NCBI GenBank assembly: GCA_910575155.1
Contig: CAJTDX010000008.1
Location: forward strand, 24,811-88,810
Direction of reading: 5' to 3'
Source: Lachnospiraceae bacterium
GTDB taxonomy: Bacteria > Bacillota > Clostridia > Lachnospirales > Lachnospiraceae
Length of the DNA stretch: 64,000 nt
Position numbers and translations under genes: made by a program. The stretch's first letter is position 1. Every line of letters begins with the position of its first letter. Positions 43,445 to 54,059 of this stretch are shown here, one piece after another. The notes beneath the pieces are model-generated. The model had not been told where the DNA came from, ran no database searches, and saw nothing but the letters and a program-made list of their open reading frames with translations.

Positions 43445-44350
43445 TTAACATATGCCGCTATAGTATTTGTTCCGGTATTCTTTTGGCGTGCAGCCATGTT
43501 CTATGCGGAATGTTTTTGAAAAATAGCTTAAGTCAGAAAAACCGCAGCGTTCGGCAATCTCGCTGATTTTTAAAGAAGTAGATTTCAGCAGTTCAGCGGC
43601 TTTTTGCATTTTTAACTGCCGGATATAATGCATAGGAGAGATACCGATCGTCTGCCGGAAGCAGCGCAGGCATTCGCTTTTGCTGATCAGAGCGCTTTTG
43701 GCGATTTGTTCAAGCGTCAGCTCTTTGTCATAATGTTCCTGTATAAACTGGAGCATATATTTGATACGCTTATTGTTGCGAATACTTTTTTTAGATGATA
43801 TGTCTGATGAAAGAGGCTGGTGCTGTACAAGAGACAGAATGATTTCTGACAGGGAATGCCATGTATGAAATTCATATCCTGCCGGTTCTTCCACACAGGT
43901 ATTCCATGCTAGCTGTATGTGCTGAATCATTTGCTGGTGCCACTGTATGTCTGTTTTGAATCTGACGCTTTTCAGACAAGGATGGTGAATAAGCGGGTTC
44001 AGATAGCGTTCCCAGAATATACTTTCAGGGCTGCCGCCAAGGAAACGGGGATGAAAGACAATGGAATTGAGGCGGCAGGAAGGACAATCGGATTCTCTGA
44101 CGGTATGCAGGACGTTGGAATTAATAAAAACGCCTTCTCCTTCTGTCAGTGTGTGCAGTTCATCAGCCAGCTCTATTTCCACAGTCCCATGTCTGATTAC
44201 GATCAGTTCAAGATCGTTGTGCCAGTGCCAGGGAACGGGATCTGTTGCCGGAAAAGTTTCATAGCAGGCTACGGGAAAAGCAAAAGTTCCGTGTTTTTTC
44301 AGTTCGTAGTTTTGCAAAGTTACCGCCGTGCGGCTGTCGGAGAGCGCCAT
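43445..44350 (-). CDS. AraC-family transcriptional regulator with N-terminal cupin domain
   Basis: A 301-residue regulator. The N-terminal cupin contains HWHNDLELIVIRHGTVEIELADELHTL; the C-terminal double HTH has the segments LTLEQIAKSALISKSECLRCFRQTIGISPMHYI and LKISEIAERCGFSDLSYFSKTFRIEHGCTPKEYR, standard for AraC. GAAAGGATATCC precedes the ATG. It diverges from the YczE-type membrane gene, so it may control that gene or a sugar-related target; the ligand is unknown. Confidence 0.93.
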   Translation of the reverse strand: MALSDSRTAVTLQNYELKKHGTFAFPVACYETFPATDPVPWHWHNDLELIVIRHGTVEIELADELHTLTEGEGVFINSNVLHTVRESDCPSCRLNSIVFHPRFLGGSPESIFWERYLNPLIHHPCLKSVRFKTDIQWHQQMIQHIQLAWNTCVEEPAGYEFHTWHSLSEIILSLVQHQPLSSDISSKKSIRNNKRIKYMLQFIQEHYDKELTLEQIAKSALISKSECLRCFRQTIGISPMHYIRQLKMQKAAELLKSTSLKISEIAERCGFSDLSYFSKTFRIEHGCTPKEYRNKYYSGIC

Positions 44351-44490
44351 ATGGATATCCTTTCAATTTTTTTGACTTTTTTGTTATAGAAAAATGGTAA
44401 TTTTATCATAACAGTGTTTGAATTATGATGATATAATCATAACAGATGGTACCAGAGATAACAAGGCGTTGTTTTGTAAGGAGGCAGTTT

Positions 44491-45132
44491 ATGGATAAAA
44501 ATAAAATACGAAGAATGTTGGTAATGATGACGGGATTGATCATTATGGGATTGGGAATCGCGGTATTTAAAATTTCTCTGATGGGAAATGACCCCTGTAC
44601 GGCCATGATGATGGCAGTCGGGGATAAGGTCGATTTGAGTTTACCGGTTATCATGATTGTTGTAAACAGTATATATTTTCTGGCGGAAGTCATATGGGGA
44701 AGACATTATATTGGAATAGGTACGTTCGCAAACTGGTTTGGCGTGGGTACAATAGCTTCCATTTGGCTTATGTGGCTGGAACGGTATTTTGTAATGCCGC
44801 AGACATTTTCGTTCAGATTTTCTCTGATGCTTACCGGAATCTTGATTTTAAGCCTTGCCGCTTCGATGTATCAGACTCCGGATCTGGGAATTGCTCCCTA
44901 TGATGTGATTTCCATTATTCTGGCGGAAAAATGTTCTGTTCCATATCTGGTATGCAGAATTTTTACCGATTCCGTATGTGCCCTGAGCGCATATCTGCTG
45001 GGCGGACTGATTGGACTGGGCACGTTTGCCTGCGCGGTGGGTTTAGGCCCGTTTATCGCATTTTTTAATCATTATGTGTCAGAGAAGTTGTGTGGCGCGG
45101 CACAGGGGAGTAAAATTTCTGCAAAGATATGA
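44491..45132 (+). CDS. Membrane protein of the YczE/YyaS/YitT type, 213 aa
   Basis: A 213-residue protein with five or so hydrophobic segments. The N-terminal MTGLIIMGLGIAVFKISLMGNDPC and the segment DLGIAPYDVISIILAEK are typical of the YczE/YitT group. Function is not established; transport has been suggested for the family. I start at ATG 44491, after AAGGAGGCAGTTT. Divergent from the AraC regulator. Confidence 0.8.
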   Translation: MDKNKIRRMLVMMTGLIIMGLGIAVFKISLMGNDPCTAMMMAVGDKVDLSLPVIMIVVNSIYFLAEVIWGRHYIGIGTFANWFGVGTIASIWLMWLERYFVMPQTFSFRFSLMLTGILILSLAASMYQTPDLGIAPYDVISIILAEKCSVPYLVCRIFTDSVCALSAYLLGGLIGLGTFACAVGLGPFIAFFNHYVSEKLCGAAQGSKISAKI

Positions 45133-45172
45133 TAAAGTTGGCTGAATTGGCAAAATTTGTTATACAACTGTA

Positions 45173-45201
45173 TTGACATCAGACAACACACGGAGTATAA
45201 T
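45173..45201 (+). promoter_or_regulatory. Sigma-A promoter of ilvD
   Basis: Perfect TTGACA (45173-45178), 17 bases, perfect TATAAT (45196-45201). The leader is about 55 nt, too short for a T-box attenuator, so ilvD here is likely controlled otherwise. Confidence 0.88.
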
Positions 45202-45263
45202 GTCACTAAATCATAACAGCAGAATAACAGACACAGCCGATGTGTCAGGAAAGAGGTAGAGAT

Positions 45264-46937
45264 ATGAGAAGTGATAATGTAAAGAAGGGAATGCAGCAGG
45301 CGCCCCATCGTTCCCTGTTTCATGCGCTGGGATTCACCAGAGAGGAAATGGATAAGCCGCTGGTAGGTATTGTAAGTTCTTACAATGAGATTGTGCCGGG
45401 GCATATGAATCTGGACAAAATTGTAAACGCGGTAAAGATGGGAGTTGCGGAAGCGGGAGGAGTTCCGGTGGTATTTCCGGCGATCGCAGTCTGTGATGGA
45501 ATTGCTATGGGACATACCGGTATGAAATATTCCCTGGTAACGCGCGACCTGATTGCAGATTCCACAGAGTGTATGGCGCTGGCACATCAGTTTGACGCGC
45601 TGGTTATGGTGCCAAACTGTGATAAAAATGTGCCGGGACTGCTGATGGCGGCGGCGAGAGTGAACGTGCCGACCGTATTTGTTTCTGGCGGGCCTATGCT
45701 GGCGGGACATGTGAAGGGACAAAAAACCAGTTTATCCTCCATGTTTGAAGCAGTCGGTTCGTATGCGGCAGGGACTATGACGGAAGAAGATGTATGCGAA
45801 TTTGAGGAAAAGGCGTGTCCAACCTGCGGTTCCTGTTCCGGAATGTATACGGCAAATTCCATGAACTGTCTCACAGAGGCTCTTGGCATGGGACTGAAAG
45901 GAAATGGAACGATTCCGGCTGTATACTCAGACCGTCTCCGCCTTGCCAAACATGCTGGGATGGCAGTGATGGAAATGTACCGCAAGAAGATCTGTCCCAG
46001 GGATATTATGACGAAAGAAGCGGTGCTGAACGCCCTGACAGTGGATATGGCGCTGGGATGTTCCACAAACAGTATGCTGCATCTTCCGGCAATCGCCCAT
46101 GAAATCGGTTTTGATTTTGACATCGGTTTTGCAAATGAAATCAGCGAGAAGACGCCGAACCTCTGCCATCTGGCTCCGGCGGGGCCGGCTTATATGGAAG
46201 ATTTAAATGAAGCGGGCGGCGTTTATGCGGTGATGAATGAGCTTGCGGAGCTGGGGCTTTTAAATCTGGACTGCATGACGGTGACGGGAAAGACCATTGG
46301 AGAAAATATCAGAGGCTGCGTCAATAAAAATCCGGAGATTATCCGTCCGCTGGATCATCCTTACAGCGCAACAGGAGGGCTTGCGGTGTTAAAAGGCAAC
46401 CTGGCTTTGGATGGAAGCGTGGTAAAACGTTCGGCGGTAGCGCCGGAAATGATGGTGCATGAAGGTCCGGCAAGAGTATTTGACTGTGAAGAGGATGCAA
46501 TTGCAGCCATCAAAGGCGGCAGGATTGTCGCCGGCGATGTTGTGGTAATCCGCTATGAGGGACCCAAAGGCGGGCCTGGTATGCGGGAAATGCTGAATCC
46601 GACTTCGGCGATTGCCGGGATGGGGCTTGGATCAAGCGTTGCGTTGATTACGGACGGCCGTTTTTCAGGCGCCAGCCGGGGAGCTTCGATCGGACATGTG
46701 TCACCGGAAGCAGCAGTGGGAGGCGTGATTGCATTGGTAGAAGAAGGGGACACCATTAAAATCAATATCCCGGAAATGAAGCTGGAATTGGATGTTTCTG
46801 AAGACGTGCTTGCCCAAAGGAGGGCAGAATGGCAGCCGAGAGCTCCCAAAGTGACAGAGGGATATCTGGCGCGTTATGCTCAGATGGTGACTTCGGGCGC
46901 CAAAGGGGCCGTTATGAAAAGAGATCTGAACAGTTAA
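45264..46937 (+). CDS. ilvD: Dihydroxy-acid dehydratase
   Basis: A 557-residue Fe-S enzyme dehydrating 2,3-dihydroxy acids to 2-keto acids in valine, leucine and isoleucine synthesis. Cluster-related segments are NCDKNVPG and [18 protein letters not shown]; the C-terminal [20 protein letters not shown] is typical. The ATG at 45264 follows AAGAGGTAGAGAT; an ATG eight codons earlier is not preferred. It is the only branched-chain amino acid synthesis gene here, not next to the rest of the pathway. Confidence 0.97.
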   Translation: MRSDNVKKGMQQAPHRSLFHALGFTREEMDKPLVGIVSSYNEIVPGHMNLDKIVNAVKMGVAEAGGVPVVFPAIAVCDGIAMGHTGMKYSLVTRDLIADSTECMALAHQFDALVMVPNCDKNVPGLLMAAARVNVPTVFVSGGPMLAGHVKGQKTSLSSMFEAVGSYAAGTMTEEDVCEFEEKACPTCGSCSGMYTANSMNCLTEALGMGLKGNGTIPAVYSDRLRLAKHAGMAVMEMYRKKICPRDIMTKEAVLNALTVDMALGCSTNSMLHLPAIAHEIGFDFDIGFANEISEKTPNLCHLAPAGPAYMEDLNEAGGVYAVMNELAELGLLNLDCMTVTGKTIGENIRGCVNKNPEIIRPLDHPYSATGGLAVLKGNLALDGSVVKRSAVAPEMMVHEGPARVFDCEEDAIAAIKGGRIVAGDVVVIRYEGPKGGPGMREMLNPTSAIAGMGLGSSVALITDGRFSGASRGASIGHVSPEAAVGGVIALVEEGDTIKINIPEMKLELDVSEDVLAQRRAEWQPRAPKVTEGYLARYAQMVTSGAKGAVMKRDLNS

Positions 46938-47090
46938 CCATGACAAAATTTTTATCTGTTGTCTTGACGTAGGGTTTTCTTTCGTGTTATTCTTTTTTCG
47001 AAAGGTAACAGATGTCAATGAGAGCAGCAAGTGAGTGCCGCGGCAGTAATGCCTGCGGCATTCTTGCATTTAAAAATGAAAGGAAACGGT

Positions 47091-47933
47091 ATGTTAACAA
47101 TCGGATGTCATTTGTCTTCCTCGAAAGGCTTTCTTGCCATGGGGAAAGAAGCAGTGAAAATTGGAGCCAATACCTTCCAGTTTTTTACCAGGAATCCCAG
47201 AGGAGGAAAAGCAAAAGAACTGGATCTTTCTGATATAGAAGCGTATCTGGAATATGCCGGGGAGCATGGAATCGGGAAGATTCTGGCTCATGCGCCCTAT
47301 ACCCTGAATGCCTGTGCCAAAGATCCGGATCTGCGCCGTTTTGCTTATGATACCATGTGCGATGATTTAAGACGTTTACAGTATATCCCGCAGGCCATGT
47401 ATAATTTTCATCCGGGAAGTCATGTAAAGCAGGGGGTGGAACAAGGCGTTTCCTATATTTCTGATCTGCTCAACCGTATCGGCGGACAGGGCGGCCAGAC
47501 AACGATTCTGCTGGAAACCATGGCGGGTAAAGGCACGGAAATGGGAAGAAGTTTTGAGGAATTGTCTGTGATTATAGACAACGTGGAAGAAAAAAGCCGT
47601 CTGGGCGTCTGTCTGGATACCTGCCATGTATTTGACGGAGGTTACGATATTGTCGGCAGCCTTGATGAAATTCTGGGAGAATTTGACTGCATCATCGGCC
47701 TGGACAGGCTCAAAGCAGTCCATTTAAACGACAGTAAACACGGTCTTGGCAGCCATAAGGACCGCCATGAAAAGATTGGAGAAGGGCAGATCGGCCTGGA
47801 AACTTTTGTGAAGATTGTCACGCATCCCAAACTCAGAGAACTCCCGTTTTATCTGGAAACGCCAAACGACCTGGATGGTTATCAAAGAGAGATTGCACTG
47901 CTCAGAGAGAGGGCGGAAATTGAAAAAACTTAA
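47091..47933 (+). CDS. nfo: Endonuclease IV (AP endonuclease)
   Basis: A 280-residue zinc enzyme of base excision repair that cuts at abasic sites. The segments [67 protein letters not shown] and ETPN carry the usual His, Glu and Asp metal ligands. I start at ATG 47091 after AAAGGAAACGGT. A weak promoter (TTGACG, 17 bases, TTATTC at 46964-46992) and a GC-rich hairpin (about 47037-47063) lie upstream. Its end overlaps the start of cbiQ. Confidence 0.95.
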   Translation: MLTIGCHLSSSKGFLAMGKEAVKIGANTFQFFTRNPRGGKAKELDLSDIEAYLEYAGEHGIGKILAHAPYTLNACAKDPDLRRFAYDTMCDDLRRLQYIPQAMYNFHPGSHVKQGVEQGVSYISDLLNRIGGQGGQTTILLETMAGKGTEMGRSFEELSVIIDNVEEKSRLGVCLDTCHVFDGGYDIVGSLDEILGEFDCIIGLDRLKAVHLNDSKHGLGSHKDRHEKIGEGQIGLETFVKIVTHPKLRELPFYLETPNDLDGYQREIALLRERAEIEKT

Positions 47934-48738
47934 TGTCTTAAGAAGACGACGCAAACATGTTCATGGCATGGCCAGTATGGATTTTTATGCCTGCCAGTCA
48001 GGCATTCGCCACTGGAACGGCAGTTATAAGGTATTTTCAGCAGTATTAATACTGGCGTTGTGCCTGATTCTGGATCGTCCGCGGGTTTCTGTGTTTATCA
48101 TTTGCTCCATGGGTTTGCTGAATATGGCGGGAAACAGAGTAAGCCCCGGGAATTATCTGCGCTTGCTGAAAATCCCCGCCGCGTTTGCGGTGATGGGAAG
48201 CGCGGCGCTGATGATTGGAATATCTGCCGAGCCTGCGGGAGACTTTCAGATTTCCCTTCCCTGGTTCTGGCTGTATGTAACAGAGGAAGGGATGGTACAT
48301 GCCCTGGAAGTAGTTCTAAAGGCGATGGGCGCGCTCAGCGCCATGTTTGTTCTGGCATTGTCGACGCCGGCCGGCGAGCTGGCGGCGGTGCTGCGAAAGG
48401 CGCGTTTGCCGGGCGTTGTAACAGAGCTGATGTATATGGTCTATCGTTTTATTTTTATTCTCGCGGAAGTTCACAGAACCATGAGAAATGCAGCAGTTTC
48501 CAGGCTGGGAGACGTGGATTTTAAAACTTCGTGCAGTACGTTTGGACAGATTGGAGGAAATCTGTTGATTTTGTCGCTGAAAAAGGCGAATACATATTAT
48601 GACGCTATGGTGTCCAGAGGTTATGAAGGAGAGTTTTGTTTCTGGGAGGAGGAAAAACCTGTAAAAGCCTGGCAGATTCCCGCTCTGGTAGGTTACGTAA
48701 TGATACTGGTATTTTGCCGTCTTACGGAGGGACTATGA
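47920..48738 (+). CDS. cbiQ: Cobalt/nickel ECF transporter transmembrane (T) component
   Basis: A 272-residue membrane protein of the EcfT/CbiQ family with several hydrophobic segments and the coupling-helix-like segment AAVSRLGD...[24 protein letters not shown], typical of T components that contact the ATPase. The start is uncertain: a TTG at 47920 with GAGGGCGG upstream overlaps the nfo end, while ATG 47968 lacks a site. Its stop overlaps cbiO by four bases. The CbiM and CbiN partners are encoded 5 kb downstream. Confidence 0.87.
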   Translation: MKKLNVLRRRRKHVHGMASMDFYACQSGIRHWNGSYKVFSAVLILALCLILDRPRVSVFIICSMGLLNMAGNRVSPGNYLRLLKIPAAFAVMGSAALMIGISAEPAGDFQISLPWFWLYVTEEGMVHALEVVLKAMGALSAMFVLALSTPAGELAAVLRKARLPGVVTELMYMVYRFIFILAEVHRTMRNAAVSRLGDVDFKTSCSTFGQIGGNLLILSLKKANTYYDAMVSRGYEGEFCFWEEEKPVKAWQIPALVGYVMILVFCRLTEGL

Positions 48739-49574
48739 GAGAAGAAATTTTACGCGTGCATCATCTGACTTATGAATATCAGCCGGGATGTCCGGCCATT
48801 GAAGAGATCAGCCTGTCTGTGGCAAGGGGAGAAAAGATTGCGGTGATGGGATCTAACGGCGCGGGAAAATCCACGTTTTTCCTGACTCTGAACGGTGTGT
48901 TAACGGCGCAGAAGGGGGAAATCTATTATCAGGGAAAACAAATTGACAGGCGCGGTTTCAGAGAGCTGCGGCGTCATGTGGGATTTGTATTTCAGGACGC
49001 GGATCATCAGATGATTGCCTCGACGGTAGAAGCGGAGGTGGCGTTCGGCCCTGTGAATCTGAAACTTTCCAGAGAGGAAGTGAAAGAACGGCTGGACCAG
49101 GCGCTGGAATATATGAATCTGCAGTCTTACCGCAAGCGTCCGCCCCATGATCTGAGCGGCGGAGAAAAAAAGAGGGTCAGCATTGCAGATATTATAGCCA
49201 TGAAAACGGAGATTATCCTTTTTGATGAACCTGCGGCAGCCCTGGACCCTCTGCACGTAAAGATACTGGAGCAGGTGTTGTCTGATTTGTCCAGGGAGGG
49301 AAAGACGCTGCTGATTTCTACTCATGATGTGGATTTTGCTTACCGATGGGCAGAACGGATTGTAGTATTTGACCAGGGTAAAATTCTTGCAGACGGGGAG
49401 ACAAAAGAAGTTTTTTTACAGGAACCATTGCTGCGGCAGGCACATTTAAAGAAACCGGAAATGCTTATGATATATGAAGCTCTGAGAGAACGCGGCCTGG
49501 TACGCAAGGGAAGTTACCCCAGAGAGGCCGGAGAGCTTGCAGACTGCATAGGAGGTACAAAAAATGATGAATGA
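48735..49574 (+). CDS. cbiO: Cobalt/nickel ECF transporter ATPase
   Basis: A 279-residue ABC ATPase. Walker A is GSNGAGKST, the signature LSGGEKKRVSIAD, Walker B EIILFDEPAAALD, with a Q loop FVFQDADHQM and the switch His in STHDVDFAYRW. It pairs with CbiQ to energise uptake of Co2+ or Ni2+ captured by CbiM. ATG at 48735 overlaps the cbiQ stop (ATGA), and its end overlaps the HD gene by 11 bases. Confidence 0.94.
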   Translation: MREEILRVHHLTYEYQPGCPAIEEISLSVARGEKIAVMGSNGAGKSTFFLTLNGVLTAQKGEIYYQGKQIDRRGFRELRRHVGFVFQDADHQMIASTVEAEVAFGPVNLKLSREEVKERLDQALEYMNLQSYRKRPPHDLSGGEKKRVSIADIIAMKTEIILFDEPAAALDPLHVKILEQVLSDLSREGKTLLISTHDVDFAYRWAERIVVFDQGKILADGETKEVFLQEPLLRQAHLKKPEMLMIYEALRERGLVRKGSYPREAGELADCIGGTKNDE

Positions 49575-50208
49575 AACGTATAAGGAGTATTTAACCTATG
49601 TGAAGGAATATCTGATTCAGCACAGAGGATTGGAATCCCCGAATCCGCTGCATCCGTTTCGTTCCAGGTTTCAGCATACCATACGGGTGCTGCACTGGTG
49701 TATGAGACTTTCACAGGGAATGGAACATGTCGACAGAAATTTGCTCTGTACGGCGGCTATTTTTCATGATATTGGCTATGGAAGCCGGGACAATGAGAAC
49801 CACGCCGGCCGCAGTGTCCAGGCGTTTCATGAGTATGCGCTGGCTCAGGGGATGGAGAAGGAATTTTCGCGTAAAGTAGAGCGGCTTATTGCGCGTCATT
49901 CGGATAAAAGCCTGTTAAAGGATCCGGAAACAGAGCCGGAGATGATTTTACTGCTGGAGGCGGACCTTCTGGATGAAGAGGGAGCTATGGGAATTGTCTG
50001 GGATTGCATGACTATGGGAAATTTACATGCTTCCAGCTATGCCAGGGCATATTATCATATAATGGAAAGCTCTAATAAAGAGGAGCCGAATCCGATGGTG
50101 ACAGAACGGGCAAAAATGATCTGGGAGGAAAAGAAAGGGATTGTGGAGAAGTTTGTAAAGCTGCTGGAGGATGATTTGATGATTGGCAGTGAATATTTTA
50201 AGATTTGA
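49564..50208 (+). CDS. HD-domain phosphohydrolase, 214 aa
   Basis: A 214-residue soluble protein with the HD metal-binding pattern: His in FQHTIRVL, then IFHDIGYGSRDNENHAGRS with the HD pair and the later RLIARHSDK and LLEADLLDEEG. HD proteins hydrolyse phosphate esters of nucleotides or similar. The substrate is unknown. It overlaps the end of cbiO by 11 bases (GGAGGTACAAAAA before ATG), so it is co-translated with the transporter. Confidence 0.86.
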   Translation: MMNETYKEYLTYVKEYLIQHRGLESPNPLHPFRSRFQHTIRVLHWCMRLSQGMEHVDRNLLCTAAIFHDIGYGSRDNENHAGRSVQAFHEYALAQGMEKEFSRKVERLIARHSDKSLLKDPETEPEMILLLEADLLDEEGAMGIVWDCMTMGNLHASSYARAYYHIMESSNKEEPNPMVTERAKMIWEEKKGIVEKFVKLLEDDLMIGSEYFKI

Positions 50209-50253
50209 GAATTTGATCTGCAGGGGATAAATGTGTACAGGAAGGAGAATGCC

Positions 50254-51300
50254 ATGTCGCTGATTTTACTGCTGTTTTTGCTTGTTTTTCTGGCAGGCGC
50301 CAAACCTGCTGAAAGAGGGGCGTTTTTTCCGGATTATCTGTCTTTGGAAAAGTCTGATTCTGTAAAGGGAATCTTTGTGATCTTTGTCTTTTTCCGGCAT
50401 TATGACCAATATGTTGAGCTGGACAGCATATGGGATCAGGGTTTTTCTTTTGTCAATTATATGCTGGGCCAGATGATTGTAGTGGCGTTTTTGTTTTATT
50501 CTGGTTATGGCGTGATGTGTTCCATAGAAAAAAAGGGGATTTCCTATGTAAAATCATTGCCGCTGCAGCGCGCGTTCAGAGTCTGGGTTCATTATGCGAT
50601 TGCAGTCGGTTTATTCTGGATCGTAAATCTTATGCTGGGCAGGGAACGTTCCGCCGTAAAAATCATAGGGACGCTGCTTTGCTGGGACACGATTGGAAAC
50701 AGTACCTGGTATATTATGGCAATTGTTATATCTTATGTTCTGGCATATTTCAGTTTCCGCTTCTGTATCGGGCAAAAAAAGCTGGGAGCGGTTCTGCTTA
50801 CTGTGTTTACAACTGGCGTGATTTTTATTTTGATGCCGGTAAGGCCGGAACGGTATTATAATACGCTGCTTTGTTTTCCTCTGGGCGTATGGTGGGCAAT
50901 TTATAAGAAGGAAATAGACAATTTTTTGAAAAAAGGGAAAAATTATGCAATCGCCATGGCTTTGTGTATGGCTGTCACAGTGGCGGCGAATGGATTGAGG
51001 AATTATCATGTGTGGATTTATGAGACTGCCTCGTTAAGTTTTGTCTGTACAGGGATTCTGCTTACCATGAAACTGAGTCTGAAAAACCCTTTGATACAAT
51101 ATGCCGGAAACCACGTTTTCAGTCTTTTTATTTTGCAGAGGCTGCCGATGCTGTATTTATCCGAAACCACAGAGCTGGAGAAAAGCCCGTATGTGTTTTT
51201 TGCAGTGACGTTTGTAATGACGTTTGCAATTTCCGCGCTGTTTGACTGGTGCGTTGACAGGCTGGATAAGCGGACGTTCGGCAGATTTGTGAATCGCTGA
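50254..51300 (+). CDS. Acyltransferase family 3 membrane protein
   Basis: A 348-residue multi-pass membrane protein with about ten hydrophobic segments. The start of the domain, SDSVKGIFVIFVFFRHYDQY, has the His-containing arrangement typical of Acyl_transf_3, which transfers acetyl or other acyl groups to sugars of cell-surface polymers. The ATG at 50254 follows GGAAGGAGAATGCC; an upstream ATG (50233) lacks a site. It lies between the HD gene and the secreted repeat protein. Confidence 0.78.
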   Translation: MSLILLLFLLVFLAGAKPAERGAFFPDYLSLEKSDSVKGIFVIFVFFRHYDQYVELDSIWDQGFSFVNYMLGQMIVVAFLFYSGYGVMCSIEKKGISYVKSLPLQRAFRVWVHYAIAVGLFWIVNLMLGRERSAVKIIGTLLCWDTIGNSTWYIMAIVISYVLAYFSFRFCIGQKKLGAVLLTVFTTGVIFILMPVRPERYYNTLLCFPLGVWWAIYKKEIDNFLKKGKNYAIAMALCMAVTVAANGLRNYHVWIYETASLSFVCTGILLTMKLSLKNPLIQYAGNHVFSLFILQRLPMLYLSETTELEKSPYVFFAVTFVMTFAISALFDWCVDRLDKRTFGRFVNR

Positions 51301-51439
51301 ACCGGGCTGTGCATCACAGGAGTTTGTCTGTGAACGATGCAGGCAATATCTCTTGACAAAGCAGAAGAATCACAATATATTTAAGAGGAGAATTGTCAAA
51401 TTAATATTTTATAAAAATTTAAATCAGGAGGTTATAAAA

Positions 51440-53959
51440 TTGAAAAAACGAATTTTTTCACTCGTTTTGGCGCTGTGCTTATGCATTTCTTCCCAGTCAG
51501 CGGCACACGCGTGGCAGGAAGAGCCCTCGCAGCAGGAGAACGTTCTTGCAGAAGAATCTGCATCTGCGCTGGTTACGCGTGACAGTACGATTCCTACTCC
51601 GACGGAAGCCTATGAGGCCATGATTGCATTGAAGGACAGGGAGGAGTATAAGGAGGGAACGCCCTGGACCAATGATGAGCCTTATTCAGATTCAAAGGGA
51701 TATTATCGTTGGAAGGGCGGGCCTCTCGGCGGGGTAAATATCAGCGCCGTAGGCTGCGTGGCTTTTGCTTTTATACTCAGTGATGAGGCATTTGGCAGTC
51801 TGCCAGCCAGGATGTACGATCCAGGCAGTTTTACGTTTGAGGATATAAAAGTCGGAGATATTCTGCGGGTAAGCGGCGACGCCCATACCGTTATCGTACT
51901 TGAGGTGAACGATGCGGGCGTGCTTGTCGCAGAAGGAAATATCAGCACCGGAGATCACAAAGGCAGGGTTCATTGGGGACGGGCAATATCAAAAGAAGAG
52001 GTGATGAGCAATACCAGCCATTATATCACCCGTTATCCGGAAAATTATGTCCCCGAGGATGATCCGGACGCCAACGTATCCATTGCATCAGGAACTCTTG
52101 AAGGAGGGCTTAACTGGAATCTGACGAAGGCGGGGACGCTGACGGTCTCCGGCGAGGGCGCTATGCCGGAGTTCGGCAGTATAGAAGAACAGCCGTGGAG
52201 CGATTACAGCAGCCAGATCCGCAAGGCTGTGATCGGCAATGGCGTTACCAGTATTGGTTCCTGCGCTTTTTGGAACTGCGGAGTTCTCAGTGTAGAAATT
52301 TCCCCAAGTGTGACAGCAATTGGAACCAATGCTTTTTATGGTTCTTCCATCTTTTCTGTAACCATTCCCTCCAGTGTGAAAACCATTGGCGACAGCGCTT
52401 TCCGGAAATGTCAAAATATGAGTGCGGTGACTGTTCCGGAAGGGGTGGAAACAATCGGACAAAATGTTTTTCGCGCCTGCACAAGTCTTACTGCGATCAC
52501 ACTGCCGGCCAGCGTTGGCGAAGTGGGAGCCGGCACATTTATGGAATGCCGGGCGTTGATAAGCGCAAGATTTGTTCCTGGAAGCAAACAGGTAAAACTG
52601 GGTGATAATTTGTTTACAAGATGTTACTATCTGATGAGTGTGACATTGCCTAAAAGTATAGACTGCATTGGTCAGGGTGTGTTCCAGAATTGTCTGACGC
52701 TTGCCGGAGTGGAAATTCCGCAGGGTGCGGAACGTATCGGAGAGTCGGCGTTTGCTTCCAGTGGAGTGACGACGGTCATAATTCCTGACAGCGTAACGGC
52801 CATAGAGATAGCCGCATTCGCGTCTTGTCCGCTGAAGGATATATATTTTACCGGTTCGGAAGCACAGTGGAACAGTGTAAGCAAAATGGGCGATACACTG
52901 TCGGCAGTATCAAAGGCGACCATACATTATAATTACATTCCTGAAACAAAACCTGATCCTGATGATGAAAACGATAACCCGGGAAGCGGAGACAATCCCG
53001 GAAATGGAGATAACCCGGGAAGCGGAGACAATCCTGGAAATGGAGATAACCCCGGAAATGGAGACAATCCTGGAAATGGAGATAACCCGGGAAGCGGAGA
53101 CAATCCTGGAAATGGAGATAACCCGGGAAGCGGAGACAACCCGGGAAATGGAGATAACCCAGGGAGTGGAGATAATCCTGGAAGCGGAGACAACCCGGAA
53201 AACAGCATTAATATTTCAGAAGCAACTGTGACATTGGACAAAACGAGCTACACGTATGATGGAAAAGCCAAGACCCCGATTGTAACTGTGAATCTAAAAG
53301 GGAAAACATTGGTTTTAAATACAGATTATACCGTTTCGTACAGTAATAATATCGGAGCGGGAACGGCAAAGGTTGTGGTTACAGGCAAGGGAACATATAC
53401 AGGCAGTAAGACAGTCAGCTTTACCATTACAGCTGCGGCAGATCAGACGGTATCTATTACCTGTAAAAAGACGTTATATAAGGTTGTATACGGCGCAAAG
53501 CCGTTTAAAATCGACGCATCGTCCACAGGCAAGATGACTTTTACAAGCGCAAAACCGAATATTGCCGCTGTCAATAAAGATACCGGAATGGTAACAATCA
53601 AAAATACCGGGGTCGCCACAATCACGATCGGGGCAGGAAAAGAATCGAAAATAGTGACTGTCAAGGTAAGCCCCAAAAAGCAGTCTGTAAAGACGTTAAA
53701 AGTATTAAAGGGCAGAAAGCTGACCGTGAAATGGACAAAAGATAAGATGGCGTCCGGGTATCGGGTTCAGATCAGCACAGATAAAAATTTTAAGAAAAAC
53801 GTCAAATCCAGGAATCTGTCAAAGACTTCTTATACATTCACAAAGCTGAAAACAGGCAAGAAGTATTATGTAAGGGTGTGCAGTTATAAGAAGTCCGGCA
53901 AAGAAACATTGTATGGCGCGTGGAATAAACCAAAATTGAGCAGGAAAATTAAAAAATAA
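51440..53959 (+). CDS. Large secreted protein: CHAP/NlpC-like domain, BspA-type leucine-rich repeats, DNPGSG repeat linker, MBG/Ig-like and fibronectin III domains
   Basis: An 839-residue secreted protein. The start is TTG at 51440 after AGGAGG, giving a clean signal peptide ([24 protein letters not shown]). Residues 50-200 resemble a cysteine peptidase or amidase fold of the CHAP/NlpC/papain-like kind: Cys106 in AVGCVAF, His149 in [11 protein letters not shown] and EGN at 165-167 as possible catalytic residues. Residues about 210-505 are BspA-type leucine-rich repeats ([36 protein letters not shown]), then 12 copies of DNPG(S/N)G, an MBG-like module ([19 protein letters not shown]), an Ig-like module and a fibronectin III-like end. 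No LPxTG anchor. It may be a wall hydrolase or adhesin; activity is unproven. Confidence 0.85.
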   Translation: MKKRIFSLVLALCLCISSQSAAHAWQEEPSQQENVLAEESASALVTRDSTIPTPTEAYEAMIALKDREEYKEGTPWTNDEPYSDSKGYYRWKGGPLGGVNISAVGCVAFAFILSDEAFGSLPARMYDPGSFTFEDIKVGDILRVSGDAHTVIVLEVNDAGVLVAEGNISTGDHKGRVHWGRAISKEEVMSNTSHYITRYPENYVPEDDPDANVSIASGTLEGGLNWNLTKAGTLTVSGEGAMPEFGSIEEQPWSDYSSQIRKAVIGNGVTSIGSCAFWNCGVLSVEISPSVTAIGTNAFYGSSIFSVTIPSSVKTIGDSAFRKCQNMSAVTVPEGVETIGQNVFRACTSLTAITLPASVGEVGAGTFMECRALISARFVPGSKQVKLGDNLFTRCYYLMSVTLPKSIDCIGQGVFQNCLTLAGVEIPQGAERIGESAFASSGVTTVIIPDSVTAIEIAAFASCPLKDIYFTGSEAQWNSVSKMGDTLSAVSKATIHYNYIPETKPDPDDENDNPGSGDNPGNGDNPGSGDNPGNGDNPGNGDNPGNGDNPGSGDNPGNGDNPGSGDNPGNGDNPGSGDNPGSGDNPENSINISEATVTLDKTSYTYDGKAKTPIVTVNLKGKTLVLNTDYTVSYSNNIGAGTAKVVVTGKGTYTGSKTVSFTITAAADQTVSITCKKTLYKVVYGAKPFKIDASSTGKMTFTSAKPNIAAVNKDTGMVTIKNTGVATITIGAGKESKIVTVKVSPKKQSVKTLKVLKGRKLTVKWTKDKMASGYRVQISTDKNFKKNVKSRNLSKTSYTFTKLKTGKKYYVRVCSYKKSGKETLYGAWNKPKLSRKIKK
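52973..53205 (+). repeat. 18-bp tandem repeat coding (DNPG[S/N]G)n
   Basis: Twelve full 18-bp units and a thirteenth partial unit (ending DNPEN) encode a flexible Gly/Asn/Asp/Pro-rich linker. Units alternate mainly between GSG and GNG forms and differ at wobble positions, so the array is not freshly duplicated throughout. Copy number may vary between strains. Confidence 0.95.
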
Positions 53960-54059
53960 ACGCTGCGGGATGAAACAGGATCTGTTGAGTACAGTTCTTA
54001 TTACGGGAGTTCCTGAGTTTGAAGACTGACCGTGCAGCAGGATGGAAAGGGGAATATTT

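Noticed and set aside
52973-53205. Tandem repeats considered as a CRISPR array
   Set aside because: Units are 18 bp without spacers and keep one reading frame encoding DNPG(S/N)G, so they are a protein repeat.
53960-54059. Cobalamin riboswitch before cbiM
   Set aside because: The gap is under 100 bases and shows no B12-box-like conserved segments; none was seen before cbiQ either.
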